Source: Tabrizicola aquatica (GTDB lineage: Bacteria; Pseudomonadota; Alphaproteobacteria; Rhodobacterales; Rhodobacteraceae). From it: a DNA stretch of 64,000 nucleotides. Shown here piece by piece: positions 1 through 8,460 of this stretch (positions are counted from its first letter, which is position 1; every line of letters begins with the position of its first letter). The DNA lies in the NCBI RefSeq assembly GCF_002900975.1, contig NZ_PJON01000003.1, positions 1 through 64,000 of the forward strand, read 5' to 3'. The translations under genes were made by a program, and so were the position numbers. The notes below the pieces were generated by a model that ran no database searches, was not told the origin of the DNA, and worked only from the letters and a program-made list of their open reading frames with translations.

Positions 1-176
1 GCGCCGACGACACCGCCGAAACGGTGCGCGAAAGGCTGACCGCCTATCACGCCCAGACGGCACCGCTGATCGCGTATTACGACGAAAAGGCCGTGCTCCA
101 ACGGATCAACGCGATGGGACACATCGCTGACATCCGAAACGCACTCGCAAATATCGTCGAAAACGTGACGGCGTAA
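1..176 (+). CDS. adk: Adenylate kinase, C-terminal fragment
   Basis: The window opens inside this gene; codons are read from base 3. The 57 visible residues contain DDTAETVRERL, then YHAQTAPLIAYY, the end of the LID region and following helix of bacterial adenylate kinases (ATP + AMP to 2 ADP, cytosolic). The reading frame closes with TAA at 174-176. The 71 bases to the next gene hold only a weak 5-bp hairpin (CCCCA 192-196 with TGGGG 201-205), so a terminator is possible but not convincing. The N-terminal P-loop and AMP-binding region lie outside the window. Family assignment is firm despite the short piece. Confidence 0.85.
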   Translation, partial: ADDTAETVRERLTAYHAQTAPLIAYYDEKAVLQRINAMGHIADIRNALANIVENVTA

Positions 177-247
177 AGGGGAGGGCCGCGTCCCCAAGCC
201 TGGGGGAGCGGTCGTGGAGAGAGAAGAAACCTCAGGGAGTAGCACTC

Positions 248-505
248 ATGGCGGACAAGACATCGTCCAACGCCTACTGGGCCGCGAACATCCGGGTGAT
301 CACCATTTCGATGATCATCTGGTTCGCGTGTTCCTTCGGCCTTGGCATCCTACTGCGTCCCGCGCTTTCGGGGATCCATATCGGCGGCGCCGATATCGGG
401 TTCTGGTTCGCGCAGAACGGATCCATCTACGTCTTTCTCGTGCTGATCTTTGCCTATGCCGCAAAGATGAACAAGCTCGACAAAGAGCATGGCGTTGAGG
501 AGTAA
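248..505 (+). CDS. DUF4212 small subunit of a sodium/solute symporter
   Basis: This 85-residue membrane protein has two predicted transmembrane segments (about residues 17-37 and 57-74) joined by a short loop. It matches the DUF4212 family, known as the small partner encoded just upstream of VC_2705/ActP-like sodium:solute symporters. GGGAG lies upstream of the ATG at 248, and the stop is five bases before the symporter ATG, so the two are almost certainly co-translated. Inferred role: stabilising or modulating the large transporter subunit in the inner membrane. A longer overlapping frame starting at 214 has no membrane character and is a shadow. Confidence 0.88.
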   Translation: MADKTSSNAYWAANIRVITISMIIWFACSFGLGILLRPALSGIHIGGADIGFWFAQNGSIYVFLVLIFAYAAKMNKLDKEHGVEE

Positions 506-510
506 GGGAA

Positions 511-2457
511 ATGGATCAGTTTACCCTTAACCTCATCGTCATCGGCGCATCCTTCGCGCTGTACTTCGGTATCGCGTTCTGGGCACGCGCCGGATCGACG
601 TCCGAGTTCTATGCCGCCGGCCAGGGCGTCAGCCCCGTCATGAACGGCATGGCGACGGCGGCGGACTGGATGTCTGCCGCATCCTTCATCTCGATGGCGG
701 GTCTGATCGCCTTCGGGGGCTACAACAACTCGGTCTTCCTGATGGGCTGGACCGGCGGTTACGTGCTTCTGGCGCTGCTGCTGGCCCCGTATCTGCGCAA
801 GTTCGGCAAGTTTACCGTGCCGGAATTCGTGGGCGACCGCTTCTACTCCACCTCGGCGCGCATGGTTGCCGTGGTCTGCCTTCTGGTGATCTCGATCACC
901 TATGTCATCGGGCAGATGGTGGGCGTGGGCGTGACCTTCGCGCGCTTCCTGGAAGTCTCGACGACGACCGGTCTGCTGATCGGCTCGGCCGTGGTGTTCG
1001 CCTATGCGGTGTTCGGCGGCATGAAGGGCATCACCTATACCCAGGTGGCCCAGTATGTCGTTCTGATCACGGCCTATACCATCCCGGCGATCTTCATCTC
1101 GCTGAACCTGACCGGCGCGTTCCTGCCGCAGGTCGGGCTGGTCAGCGGCTATGCCCCGTCGGGCAATGACGTGTACTTCCTGGACAAGCTTGACCAGGTG
1201 GTGACCGACCTGGGCTTCACCGCCTATACTGCCGACACGACGAACATGCTGAACATGTTCCTTGTCACGATGTCGCTGATGATCGGGACCGCGGGCCTGC
1301 CGCACGTGATCATCCGCTTCTTCACCGTGCCCAAGGTGTCGGATGCCCGCGTCTCGGCCGGCTGGGCGCTGGTGTTCATCGCGCTGCTGTACACGGTCGC
1401 CCCGGCGGTCGGGTCGATGGCGCGTCTGAACATCACCACCACCTTCTGGCCCGGTGCCATCGACGGTGACACCTTCTCGAAGCCCGCGCTTTCGATTGCT
1501 GAGATCGACAGCAACCCGGAACTGATCTGGATTCGGAACTGGGAAAAGACCGGCCTGCTGGCGTTTACCGACAAGAACGGCGACGGGCTGATCCAGTACT
1601 TCAACGAGCCGAAGGCGGTTACCGACGCCAACAAGAAAGTGGCTGACGCACAGAAAGCCCTGACCGAAGCTGCCGCCGATGCCGACAAGGCGCCGCTGGA
1701 AGCTGCGGTTGCCGAAGCCACCACCGCACGCGACGCGGCGCTGGAAGCGGCGATGCTGGGTGGCCAGTCGCTGGCCGCACAAGGCATCGTGGGCAACGAA
1801 CTGACCACCGTGAACAACGACATCATGGTGCTTGCCAACCCCGAGATCGCCAAGCTTCCGGGCTGGGTGATCGCGCTTGTCGCCGCCGGTGGTCTTGCCG
1901 CCGCGCTGTCGACGGCTGCGGGCCTTCTCTTGGCCATCTCCTCGGCCATCAGCCACGACCTGATTAAGGGTGCCTTGAACCCGAACATCAGCGAAAAGGG
2001 CGAACTGCTGGCGGCCCGGATTTCGATGGCCTTTGCCATCGTGCTGGCGACCTGGCTTGGCCTTGACCCGCCCGGCTTTGCCGCGCAGGTGGTGGCGCTG
2101 GCCTTCGGTCTGGCGGCAGCGACGATCTTCCCGGTGCTGATGATGGGTATCTTCTCGACCCGCGTCACCAAGGAAGGCGCCATTGCCGGTATGATCGTCG
2201 GCCTGATCTCGACGGCGGTCTACATCTTCCTCTACCTGGGCTGGTTCTTCATCCCGGATACGAACATGCTGCCGAACACGCCCGACGCGCACTTCCTGGG
2301 CATTTCGCCCGCGGCCTTCGGCCCGATCGGTGCGGTGCTGAACTTTGTGGTCGCCTATGTCGTCTCTGGCATGACCAAGGCTCCGCCGCAGGACGTGCAG
2401 GACCTGATCCAGTCGATCCGCGTGCCGAAAGGTGCCGGTGCGGCTCAGGCGCACTGA
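511..2457 (+). CDS. Sodium:solute symporter (SSSF, acetate/carboxylate type)
   Basis: A 648-residue polytopic protein of the SSS family (LeuT-like fold), related to ActP and the VC_2705 family that imports acetate and similar short carboxylates with Na+. Membrane segments run from residue 5 to about 620. A soluble insert at about residues 335-425 separates the core helices. It carries DKNGDGLIQYFN (354-365), which resembles an EF-hand calcium loop except that position 12 is Asn, not Glu, followed by an Ala/Glu/Asp-rich stretch likely to be coiled coil (about 370-415). TAAGGGAA precedes the ATG. It forms a unit with DUF4212 upstream and is followed by a strong hairpin before the DUF294 gene. 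The substrate is inferred, not shown. Confidence 0.88.
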   Translation: MDQFTLNLIVIGASFALYFGIAFWARAGSTSEFYAAGQGVSPVMNGMATAADWMSAASFISMAGLIAFGGYNNSVFLMGWTGGYVLLALLLAPYLRKFGKFTVPEFVGDRFYSTSARMVAVVCLLVISITYVIGQMVGVGVTFARFLEVSTTTGLLIGSAVVFAYAVFGGMKGITYTQVAQYVVLITAYTIPAIFISLNLTGAFLPQVGLVSGYAPSGNDVYFLDKLDQVVTDLGFTAYTADTTNMLNMFLVTMSLMIGTAGLPHVIIRFFTVPKVSDARVSAGWALVFIALLYTVAPAVGSMARLNITTTFWPGAIDGDTFSKPALSIAEIDSNPELIWIRNWEKTGLLAFTDKNGDGLIQYFNEPKAVTDANKKVADAQKALTEAAADADKAPLEAAVAEATTARDAALEAAMLGGQSLAAQGIVGNELTTVNNDIMVLANPEIAKLPGWVIALVAAGGLAAALSTAAGLLLAISSAISHDLIKGALNPNISEKGELLAARISMAFAIVLATWLGLDPPGFAAQVVALAFGLAAATIFPVLMMGIFSTRVTKEGAIAGMIVGLISTAVYIFLYLGWFFIPDTNMLPNTPDAHFLGISPAAFGPIGAVLNFVVAYVVSGMTKAPPQDVQDLIQSIRVPKGAGAAQAH

Positions 2458-2464
2458 CGGAAAT

Positions 2465-2494
2465 GGACGGTCCCGGCTTCGGCCGGGGCCGTCC
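2465..2494 (+). terminator. GC hairpin with cUUCGg tetraloop after the symporter gene
   Basis: A 13-bp stem (2465-2477 with 2482-2494, one G-U pair) is closed by the loop TTCG at 2478-2481, the exceptionally stable cUUCGg tetraloop. It starts eight bases after the symporter stop codon and lies ahead of the DUF294 start. There is no T-tract, so it may protect the 3' end or give partial termination between transporter and downstream genes rather than fully stop transcription. Confidence 0.6.
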
Positions 2495-2518
2495 CCTTAC
2501 CCTTTCCAGGACAGCGCG

Positions 2519-4342
2519 ATGGACGAAGACCTTCAAACCATCATCAGCTTCCTTGAGACGGTGCATCCCTATGACAGCCTGTCACAGGACGAGCGGGCAC
2601 GCGTTGCCCGTTCCTTCGGCTACAGGACTTTCCCTGCCGGCCGGACCATCTACGCGGCGGGATCGACCCTTGACGGTCTGTTCCTGATCCACGAAGGCGC
2701 GGTCGAGATCATTGACACGCTGGGGGACATCGTCTCGCTCCTTGGGCCGCGCAACAGCTTTGGCGAGCGCGGCCTGATGCGTGACGGCCTTGCCGCGACC
2801 ACTGCCCGCGCGACGCAGGACACCGTGGTGCTGCTGCTGCCGGTGACAGAGTTCCGCCGACTATTCGACGAAGAAGCCGCCTTCCGCCGCTTCTTCCAGC
2901 GCGGCCGGGTGGCGGAAGCCCGCGTGGCCGAGATCACCACGCAAAAGGTCGGCGACCTGATGACGCGAGGGCCGATCACTGTTCCGCACGACCTGTCCGT
3001 GCGCGAGGCGGCGCGGCTTATGCGCGACCGGCACGTCTCATGCCTTGGGGTCACCGAGGCGGGGCGGTTCGCCGGGCTGGTGACGACGCGGGACCTCACC
3101 AACCGCGTGCTTGCCGAGGGGCTGTCTGCAGACGTGCCGGTGACCCAGATCATGACCCGGGACCCGGTGACCCTTGCCCCGACGGCGCTGGGGTCCGACG
3201 TGCTGCACCAGATGCTGGAGCGGCGCATCGGCCACCTGCCCGTCATCGAGGGCGGGACACTGGTGGGGATCGTCACCCAGACCGATCTGACCCGATATCA
3301 GGCAGTATCCTCGGCCCAGTTCGTGCGCGATGCCGCGATGGCCGAGACCGTCGGACAACTGGCCGCAATCACCGCCCGGATTCCGCGGCTGGTCGCCCAG
3401 CTTGTCGGGGCCCACCACGCGCATGAGGTGGTGACGCGCCTGACCACGGACATCGCCGATACCGTGACGCGGCGCCTGATTGCCCTGGCAGAACGTGATC
3501 TTGGCCCGGCGCCGGTGCCATATCTGTGGCTGGCCTGCGGGTCGCAGGGCCGACAGGAGCAGTCCAGCGTCTCGGACCAGGACAACTGCATGATCCTGGA
3601 CGATGCCGCCACGCCCGACGACATGACCTATTTCGCAGCCCTCGCGCGGTGCGTGTCGGACGGGCTGGATGCCTGCGGCTATGTCTATTGCCCCGGCGAC
3701 ATGATGGCGACCAACCCGCGCTGGTGCCAGCCGCTGTCGGTCTGGCGCGAGTATTTCACCGGCTGGATCAACCGTCCCGATCCGACGGCGCAGATGTTGG
3801 CCTCGGTCATGTTCGATCTGCGGCCGATCGACGGCGACACCTCTCTGTTTCAGACCTTGCAGCAGGAAACGCTGGAGAAAGCCTCACACAACACGATCTT
3901 CGTCGCGCATATGGTGGCGAATTCGCTGAAGCACGCGCCGCCGTTGGGTCTGCTGCGCGGGATCGCCACCATCCGGTCGGGCGAGCACAAGAACCATATC
4001 GACATGAAGCACAACGGTGTGGTTCCGGTGACAGACCTTGGCCGCGTCTATGCGCTGCTGGGGCGGCTTGGTGCCGTGAACACCCGCGCCCGGCTAGAGG
4101 CTGCGGAAGCCGCAGGCGTCATTTCGCCTTCGGGCGCGCGAGATCTGATCGATGCCTATGACCTGATCGCGCGCACCCGCCTTGAACATCAGGCGCGGCA
4201 AATCCGGCAGGGCCAGAAGCCGAACAACTACCTGTCCCTGTCTGACCTGTCGGATTTCGAACGCTCTCACCTGCGCGATGCCTTTGTCGTCGTGCGCACC
4301 ATGCAATCCTCCGTGGGACATTCCCGCGGGGCCATGTCCTGA
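2519..4342 (+). CDS. cNMP-binding / CBS-pair / DUF294 nucleotidyltransferase-like protein
   Basis: A 607-residue cytosolic protein. Residues 18-135 form a cyclic-nucleotide-binding-like cap, 140-262 a pair of CBS domains (MTR repeats at 148 and 212), about 270-410 a DUF294 putative nucleotidyltransferase domain with GSQGRQEQ (341-348) and DQD (353-355), and the remainder the DUF294 C-terminal substrate-binding domain. Proteins with this order, related to the GlnD nucleotidyltransferase fold, are typically encoded beside acetate-type symporters. The ATG at 2519 is used because the cap domain begins there; the longer frame from 2432 would overlap the symporter and the hairpin. Inferred role: nucleotide-responsive control of the transporter or of a partner protein. 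The modified target is unknown. Confidence 0.85.
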   Translation: MDEDLQTIISFLETVHPYDSLSQDERARVARSFGYRTFPAGRTIYAAGSTLDGLFLIHEGAVEIIDTLGDIVSLLGPRNSFGERGLMRDGLAATTARATQDTVVLLLPVTEFRRLFDEEAAFRRFFQRGRVAEARVAEITTQKVGDLMTRGPITVPHDLSVREAARLMRDRHVSCLGVTEAGRFAGLVTTRDLTNRVLAEGLSADVPVTQIMTRDPVTLAPTALGSDVLHQMLERRIGHLPVIEGGTLVGIVTQTDLTRYQAVSSAQFVRDAAMAETVGQLAAITARIPRLVAQLVGAHHAHEVVTRLTTDIADTVTRRLIALAERDLGPAPVPYLWLACGSQGRQEQSSVSDQDNCMILDDAATPDDMTYFAALARCVSDGLDACGYVYCPGDMMATNPRWCQPLSVWREYFTGWINRPDPTAQMLASVMFDLRPIDGDTSLFQTLQQETLEKASHNTIFVAHMVANSLKHAPPLGLLRGIATIRSGEHKNHIDMKHNGVVPVTDLGRVYALLGRLGAVNTRARLEAAEAAGVISPSGARDLIDAYDLIARTRLEHQARQIRQGQKPNNYLSLSDLSDFERSHLRDAFVVVRTMQSSVGHSRGAMS

Positions 4343-4352
4343 GTAAGTACCG

Positions 4353-4874
4353 ATGGCTCTTGAACTGATCGCCGCCATTGTCGCCGCCATCGCCTTTGCT
4401 GGGATGGCGGCCTTGGCGCGCAGGCTGTCCGGCAACCGTTTGCCGAAGTGGATCACGCCGGCCGCTGCGGGCCTGGGCATGATCGCCTTCACGGTCTGGA
4501 GCGAATATGACTGGTTCAGCCGCATCGAGGCCGGCTTACCCGAAGGTGTGGCGATCGTCTGGAGCGATGACACGCCCAGCCCGCTGCGCCCCTGGACCTT
4601 TGTCGTCCCGCTGACCACCGCGTTCACAGCGATGGATACCCGCAAGCTTGCGCCGCACCCGGACAATGCCGCCCTGGTCCTGGCGCCGGTCTATGCCTTT
4701 GTCCGCTGGCAGGGCGTACAGGACGGGTTCATGGTCGTCGATTGCGCCAATCGGCAGTCAGCCTTGCTGACCGAAACCGTCCGCATCGACGCGGCGGGCC
4801 AGTTGACCGGCGCGGACTGGCTGGCCTTCACGGAAAACGATGCGATCGGCGCCGCCGCCTGCACGGGGAGGTGA
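4353..4874 (+). CDS. Small membrane protein of unknown function in the symporter cluster
   Basis: A 173-residue protein that I do not recognise. It has two hydrophobic helices near the N-terminus (about 2-20 and 36-50) followed by a soluble part of about 120 residues with two cysteines, one in VVDCANRQ and one in the C-terminal AAACTGR. The gene begins 10 bases after the DUF294 stop and ends three bases before the response-regulator ATG, so it belongs to the same transcription unit. Topology suggests an anchored domain, most likely periplasmic or cytoplasmic depending on how the two helices insert. Confidence 0.75.
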   Translation: MALELIAAIVAAIAFAGMAALARRLSGNRLPKWITPAAAGLGMIAFTVWSEYDWFSRIEAGLPEGVAIVWSDDTPSPLRPWTFVVPLTTAFTAMDTRKLAPHPDNAALVLAPVYAFVRWQGVQDGFMVVDCANRQSALLTETVRIDAAGQLTGADWLAFTENDAIGAAACTGR

Positions 4875-4877
4875 GGC

Positions 4878-5270
4878 ATGGTAGAGACAGAGCCTGACAA
4901 ACAGCGCGTCCTGGTGATCGAGGACGAGGACAACGTTGCCCTGGCGCTGGAGTTTCTTCTGACCCGCGAAGGGTATGACGTCGACCGCTGGGCCACCGGC
5001 TCGGGCGCGGTCGAGCATATCCGCGCGACCCGTCCGGGTCTGGTCCTGCTTGACGTGATGCTGCCCGACGTCTCGGGCTATGAAATCTGCCAGGAGACGC
5101 GGCTTGATCCGGCCCTCTCTGACGTCAGGATATTGATCATGACGGCACGCGGATCGATCATGGAACGGCGCAAGAGCATGGCCCTTGGGGCTGACGGCTT
5201 CATCTCCAAACCCTTCGACCCAAAGGAGCTGAGGGCAGAGGTCAGGCATCTTCTGACCAGCGGAGCCTGA
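4878..5270 (+). CDS. Single-domain response regulator (CheY-like receiver)
   Basis: A 130-residue stand-alone receiver domain. The acidic pocket (E15, D16), the phospho-acceptor D59 in LLDVMLPD, the conserved T89 and the K111-P pair are all present, so phosphorylation competence is expected. No output domain follows. It sits one base upstream of the gene for the membrane PAS/exonuclease protein. That neighbour carries a kinase-like core lacking the catalytic histidine, so the phosphodonor must come from elsewhere or the receiver works through protein-protein contact. Role inferred only from context. Confidence 0.9.
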   Translation: MVETEPDKQRVLVIEDEDNVALALEFLLTREGYDVDRWATGSGAVEHIRATRPGLVLLDVMLPDVSGYEICQETRLDPALSDVRILIMTARGSIMERRKSMALGADGFISKPFDPKELRAEVRHLLTSGA

Positions 5271-5271
5271 C

Positions 5272-7356
5272 ATGCTGGCGTCGCTAGGCCTTAGAACCCG
5301 GATCTTCCTGCTGTTCGCGGGCTTGGCCGCGGGCATCCTTGGGGCCGTGACGCTGGGGCTGTTTCTGGCCTATTCGCGGCAGGCCGATCCGCGGGTTCTG
5401 AACGCCTTCCTGCAGGCTGGCATCGTTGCTGGCTTCCTCAGCCTGGGGCTGGTTGCCTGGCTTTGGTATCTGTTCGACGTGAATGTCGCCAAGCCGATCG
5501 ACATCCTTGCCGGGACGCTGCGGGCCCGCGCCCATGCCAGTGTCGACGGCGAGGTTGACGCCGCGATGGCCCGTTATCTGGGCGATCTCGCGCCGTCCGC
5601 GCGGGCCGCGGCCGAAAGCCTGACCGAGACGCGCAGCGCGCTGGCCGAATCCGTCGCGCGCGAAACCTCGCGGCTTTCCGCGGAAAAGCAGCGGCTGGAA
5701 ACGCTGCTGTCTGACGTGCCGGTCGGGGTCCTGCTGTGTTCCGGCGCGCACCAGCTGGTGTTCTACAATGGTCAAGCCTCTGATCTGGTCGGCTCTTCGG
5801 CCGAGGGTCCACGGCTGGATCGCCGGCTCTTCGATTATTTGCGCGAAGGCCCGATCCGCATGGCCCATGACCGCCTGATCGCCACCGAGGACCGCGAAGC
5901 CGCCGTCGACCTGCTTTGCGCCACGGCCAGCGGGGACCGGATTCTGTCGGCCCGGATGCGATTGATCGAACCGCTGGGCAGTGAGCGGCAACGTCCGGGG
6001 TATGTGCTGACCTTGCGCGACGTGACCAGCGATCTGACCGCCAAATCTGCCCGCGACGCCTTCATGCTGGAGGTTTTCGAGCGGATCAGCCGCCCGTCGG
6101 CCAATCTCTCGGTGCTGATCGCGGCCTTGCCCGAAGGCGGGGCCGTTCCCGGGCGCATCGACAAGGCCATTCGCGAAGAGGTCGGTGTTCTGGTCGACAC
6201 GATCACCGACCTGACCCGCCGGGGCGACGCGCTGCGCTCTGATGGCTGGCAGATGTCGACGATCCGGGCCTCTGATCTGATCGACAGCATCAGTGCCCGG
6301 ATCGAGGCGGGTGGCATGACCGTCACCTTGGCCCAGGCGGCACCCTTGCAACTGCAATGCGATGCGTTCGGGCTGGTCTCATTGCTGGCCCGGCTTGCCG
6401 ACCAGATGCGCAATGACGGCTTTTCGCAGGCTTTCGGGATCATCGCGCAAGAAGAAAAAGCCGGTGCCTGCCTCCGCCTGGTCTGGCAAGGTCCGCCGCT
6501 GTCCGTGGCAAAGCTGGAGAAATGGCTGCAGGAACCCCTGGACCGCAACATTCCCGACGTGACCGGCCGGTCGGTCCTGCGGGACAACGGGACCGAGATC
6601 TGGCCCGAACGGTGGGAGGCCGGGCAGTCGCTTTGCCTGCCGCTTCATCAAGTCCGGCGCGAGGTGCGCCGTCCCGCACCCGTCAAGCGGGCTGTGGTCT
6701 ATGACTTTGACCTGCTGGACCGCGAACGGAACGAAGCCGTCGCCGAGACCAGCCTGACCGCCCTGGACTATGTCGTTTTCGACACCGAGACGACCGGGCT
6801 CCTGCCGGAACAGGGCGACGAGATTGTCCAGATTGCCGCCATTCGCATCGTCAACGGGCGCATTGTCGAGAACGAGGTCTTTGATACGCTCGTCAATCCC
6901 GGCCGGCCCATTCCCGCCGCATCCACCGAAGTGCATGGCATCACCGAGGCGATGACCGCGGACGCCCCCAGCGTGGCCGAGGCCCTGCGCAGCTTCCACC
7001 GCTTTGCCGAAGGCGCGGTGCTTATCGCGCACAACGCCCCCTTCGACATGCAGTTCCTGCGCCGACGGGAAGAGGAGCTTGGCCTGCGCTTCGACCACCC
7101 CGTGCTGGACACGGTCCTGCTGTCGGCCGTCGTCTTTGGACAGCATGAGGTTCACAGCCTGGATGCGCTGACCCACCGCCTGGGCGTCACGATCCCGGAA
7201 GAGGCCCGTCACACCGCAATCGGCGACGCCAGGGCGACCGCCGCAGTCTTCGTCCGGCTGGTTCGGATTCTGCAAGGCCGGAACCTGTCCACCTTCGGAA
7301 CCGTGGTGAACGAGGTCCGGCGCCATGCCAGATTGCTCAAGGACTTGAACGCCTGA
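5272..7356 (+). CDS. Membrane-anchored PAS / degenerate histidine-kinase / DnaQ-type 3'-5' exonuclease fusion
   Basis: A 694-residue protein. Two transmembrane helices (about 9-34 and 47-68) lead into a HAMP-like and coiled-coil stretch (70-145) and a PAS-like domain (145-255). Residues 258-460 resemble the dimerisation and ATP-binding core of a sensor kinase, but the helix at 262-285 has ISRPSANL where an H-box histidine would be and no clear N, G1 or G2 boxes remain. Residues 498-665 form a DEDDh exonuclease with all five catalytic residues: D504 and E506 (FDTETT), D592, H647 and D652. The family of the last domain is the DNA polymerase III epsilon/DnaQ proofreading type. The product is best described as a membrane sensor whose output is a nuclease. 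The start directly follows the response-regulator stop. Confidence 0.82.
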   Translation: MLASLGLRTRIFLLFAGLAAGILGAVTLGLFLAYSRQADPRVLNAFLQAGIVAGFLSLGLVAWLWYLFDVNVAKPIDILAGTLRARAHASVDGEVDAAMARYLGDLAPSARAAAESLTETRSALAESVARETSRLSAEKQRLETLLSDVPVGVLLCSGAHQLVFYNGQASDLVGSSAEGPRLDRRLFDYLREGPIRMAHDRLIATEDREAAVDLLCATASGDRILSARMRLIEPLGSERQRPGYVLTLRDVTSDLTAKSARDAFMLEVFERISRPSANLSVLIAALPEGGAVPGRIDKAIREEVGVLVDTITDLTRRGDALRSDGWQMSTIRASDLIDSISARIEAGGMTVTLAQAAPLQLQCDAFGLVSLLARLADQMRNDGFSQAFGIIAQEEKAGACLRLVWQGPPLSVAKLEKWLQEPLDRNIPDVTGRSVLRDNGTEIWPERWEAGQSLCLPLHQVRREVRRPAPVKRAVVYDFDLLDRERNEAVAETSLTALDYVVFDTETTGLLPEQGDEIVQIAAIRIVNGRIVENEVFDTLVNPGRPIPAASTEVHGITEAMTADAPSVAEALRSFHRFAEGAVLIAHNAPFDMQFLRRREEELGLRFDHPVLDTVLLSAVVFGQHEVHSLDALTHRLGVTIPEEARHTAIGDARATAAVFVRLVRILQGRNLSTFGTVVNEVRRHARLLKDLNA

Positions 7357-7401
7357 CGAAGCGGTCAGATGCGCCGGACTTTCGCGACCTTGCCGCCAGG
7401 A

Positions 7402-8460
7402 TCAATCCGGCAGCACGATCGCGTCGGCCGCGGCAAAGCTGATCTCGGTCGGGCTGCCCAGGGGCGGGGGCGGCTGGTCGGGGCGGTTGAACGTGTCCAA
7501 CGCCACGACCGTTCCGGCGACCCGCGCCTTGATCCGGATGACCGAGCCCAGGAAGTTTACCTCGGCCACCGTCGCGGGCAGCACAACCTCGCGTCCCTCG
7601 GCCCGGCCCAGGCGGATCGCCTCGGGCCGCAGGGCCAGCGTCACCGTGGCGCCCTTGGCGGCCGTCACGGGCTTGCCCAGACGCAGCGGCTGGCCGTCGA
7701 CGGTCACCGTGCCGGTGGCTGCATCCTCGACCTTGGCGGTAAGCATGTTCAACGTGCCGACAAAGCCTGCCACAAAACGGGTGTTGGGGTTGTTGTAGAT
7801 CTCGAACGGGGCGCCGACCTGTTCGGCGATGCCGCCGTTCATCACGACGATCCGGTCCGAGATCGACATTGCCTCTTCCTGGTCATGGGTCACGAAGATT
7901 GTCGTGATCCCCAACTCGCGCTGGATATCGCGGATTTCGTTGCGCAACGAGACGCGCACCTTGGCGTCCAGCGCCGACAGGGGTTCGTCCAGAAGCAGGA
8001 CCCGGGGTCGCGGGGCCAGGGCGCGGGCCAGCGCCACACGCTGCTGTTGCCCTCCCGAAAGCTGGAACGGAAAGCGCGTGCCCAGTTCCGGCAGGCCGAT
8101 CAACTCCAGCATCTCCTTGACGCGGGCCTCACGCTCGGCCCGGGGCACGCCCTTGACCTTCAGCCCGAAGGCCACGTTGTCGGCCACCGTCATGTTCGGG
8201 AACAGGGCATAGGCCTGGAACATCATCCCGATGTTGCGCTGGTTCGCGCGTTGGTCGGTCACGTCCTGCCCGTCGATGCTGATCCCGCCCGAGGTCGGCA
8301 TCTCGAACCCCGCGACCATCCGCAGGACCGTGGTCTTGCCGCAGCCGGACGGGCCAAGCAGCGAGACGAACTCGCCCTTTTCGATCCCTAGGCTGAAGTC
8401 CTTGACCACGCGGTTGGTGCCGAAGATCTTTTCCAGGTTGGTCAGGTCAAGAAAGGCCAT
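7402..8460 (-). CDS. ABC transporter ATP-binding protein (PotA/FbpC/PhnT class)
   Basis: A 352-residue ATPase with Walker A GPSGCGKTT (about 37-45), Q-loop in MMFQAYALF, signature LSGGQQQRVALARAL, Walker B VLLLDEPLSALD and the switch His in FVTHDQEEA. A C-terminal TOBE-like extension (about 240-350) is typical of importers for polyamines, ferric iron, thiamine or 2-aminoethylphosphonate. Its ATG shares one base with the stop of the permease upstream, so it is the last gene of a four-gene importer operon. It converges on the exonuclease gene with a 45-base gap that has no obvious terminator. Confidence 0.92.
   Translation of the reverse strand: MAFLDLTNLEKIFGTNRVVKDFSLGIEKGEFVSLLGPSGCGKTTVLRMVAGFEMPTSGGISIDGQDVTDQRANQRNIGMMFQAYALFPNMTVADNVAFGLKVKGVPRAEREARVKEMLELIGLPELGTRFPFQLSGGQQQRVALARALAPRPRVLLLDEPLSALDAKVRVSLRNEIRDIQRELGITTIFVTHDQEEAMSISDRIVVMNGGIAEQVGAPFEIYNNPNTRFVAGFVGTLNMLTAKVEDAATGTVTVDGQPLRLGKPVTAAKGATVTLALRPEAIRLGRAEGREVVLPATVAEVNFLGSVIRIKARVAGTVVALDTFNRPDQPPPPLGSPTEISFAAADAIVLPD

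Noticed and set aside
454-2454. Long minus-strand frame (666 codons) opposite the symporter
   Set aside because: Its translation is rich in R, H, G, Q and D with no domain pattern, as expected from the complement of a high-GC gene; the plus strand encodes a clear transporter.
4878-7356. A conventional histidine-kinase/response-regulator pair
   Set aside because: The kinase-like segment lacks the phosphorylatable histidine and nucleotide-binding boxes, so it cannot be called a functional kinase from sequence.
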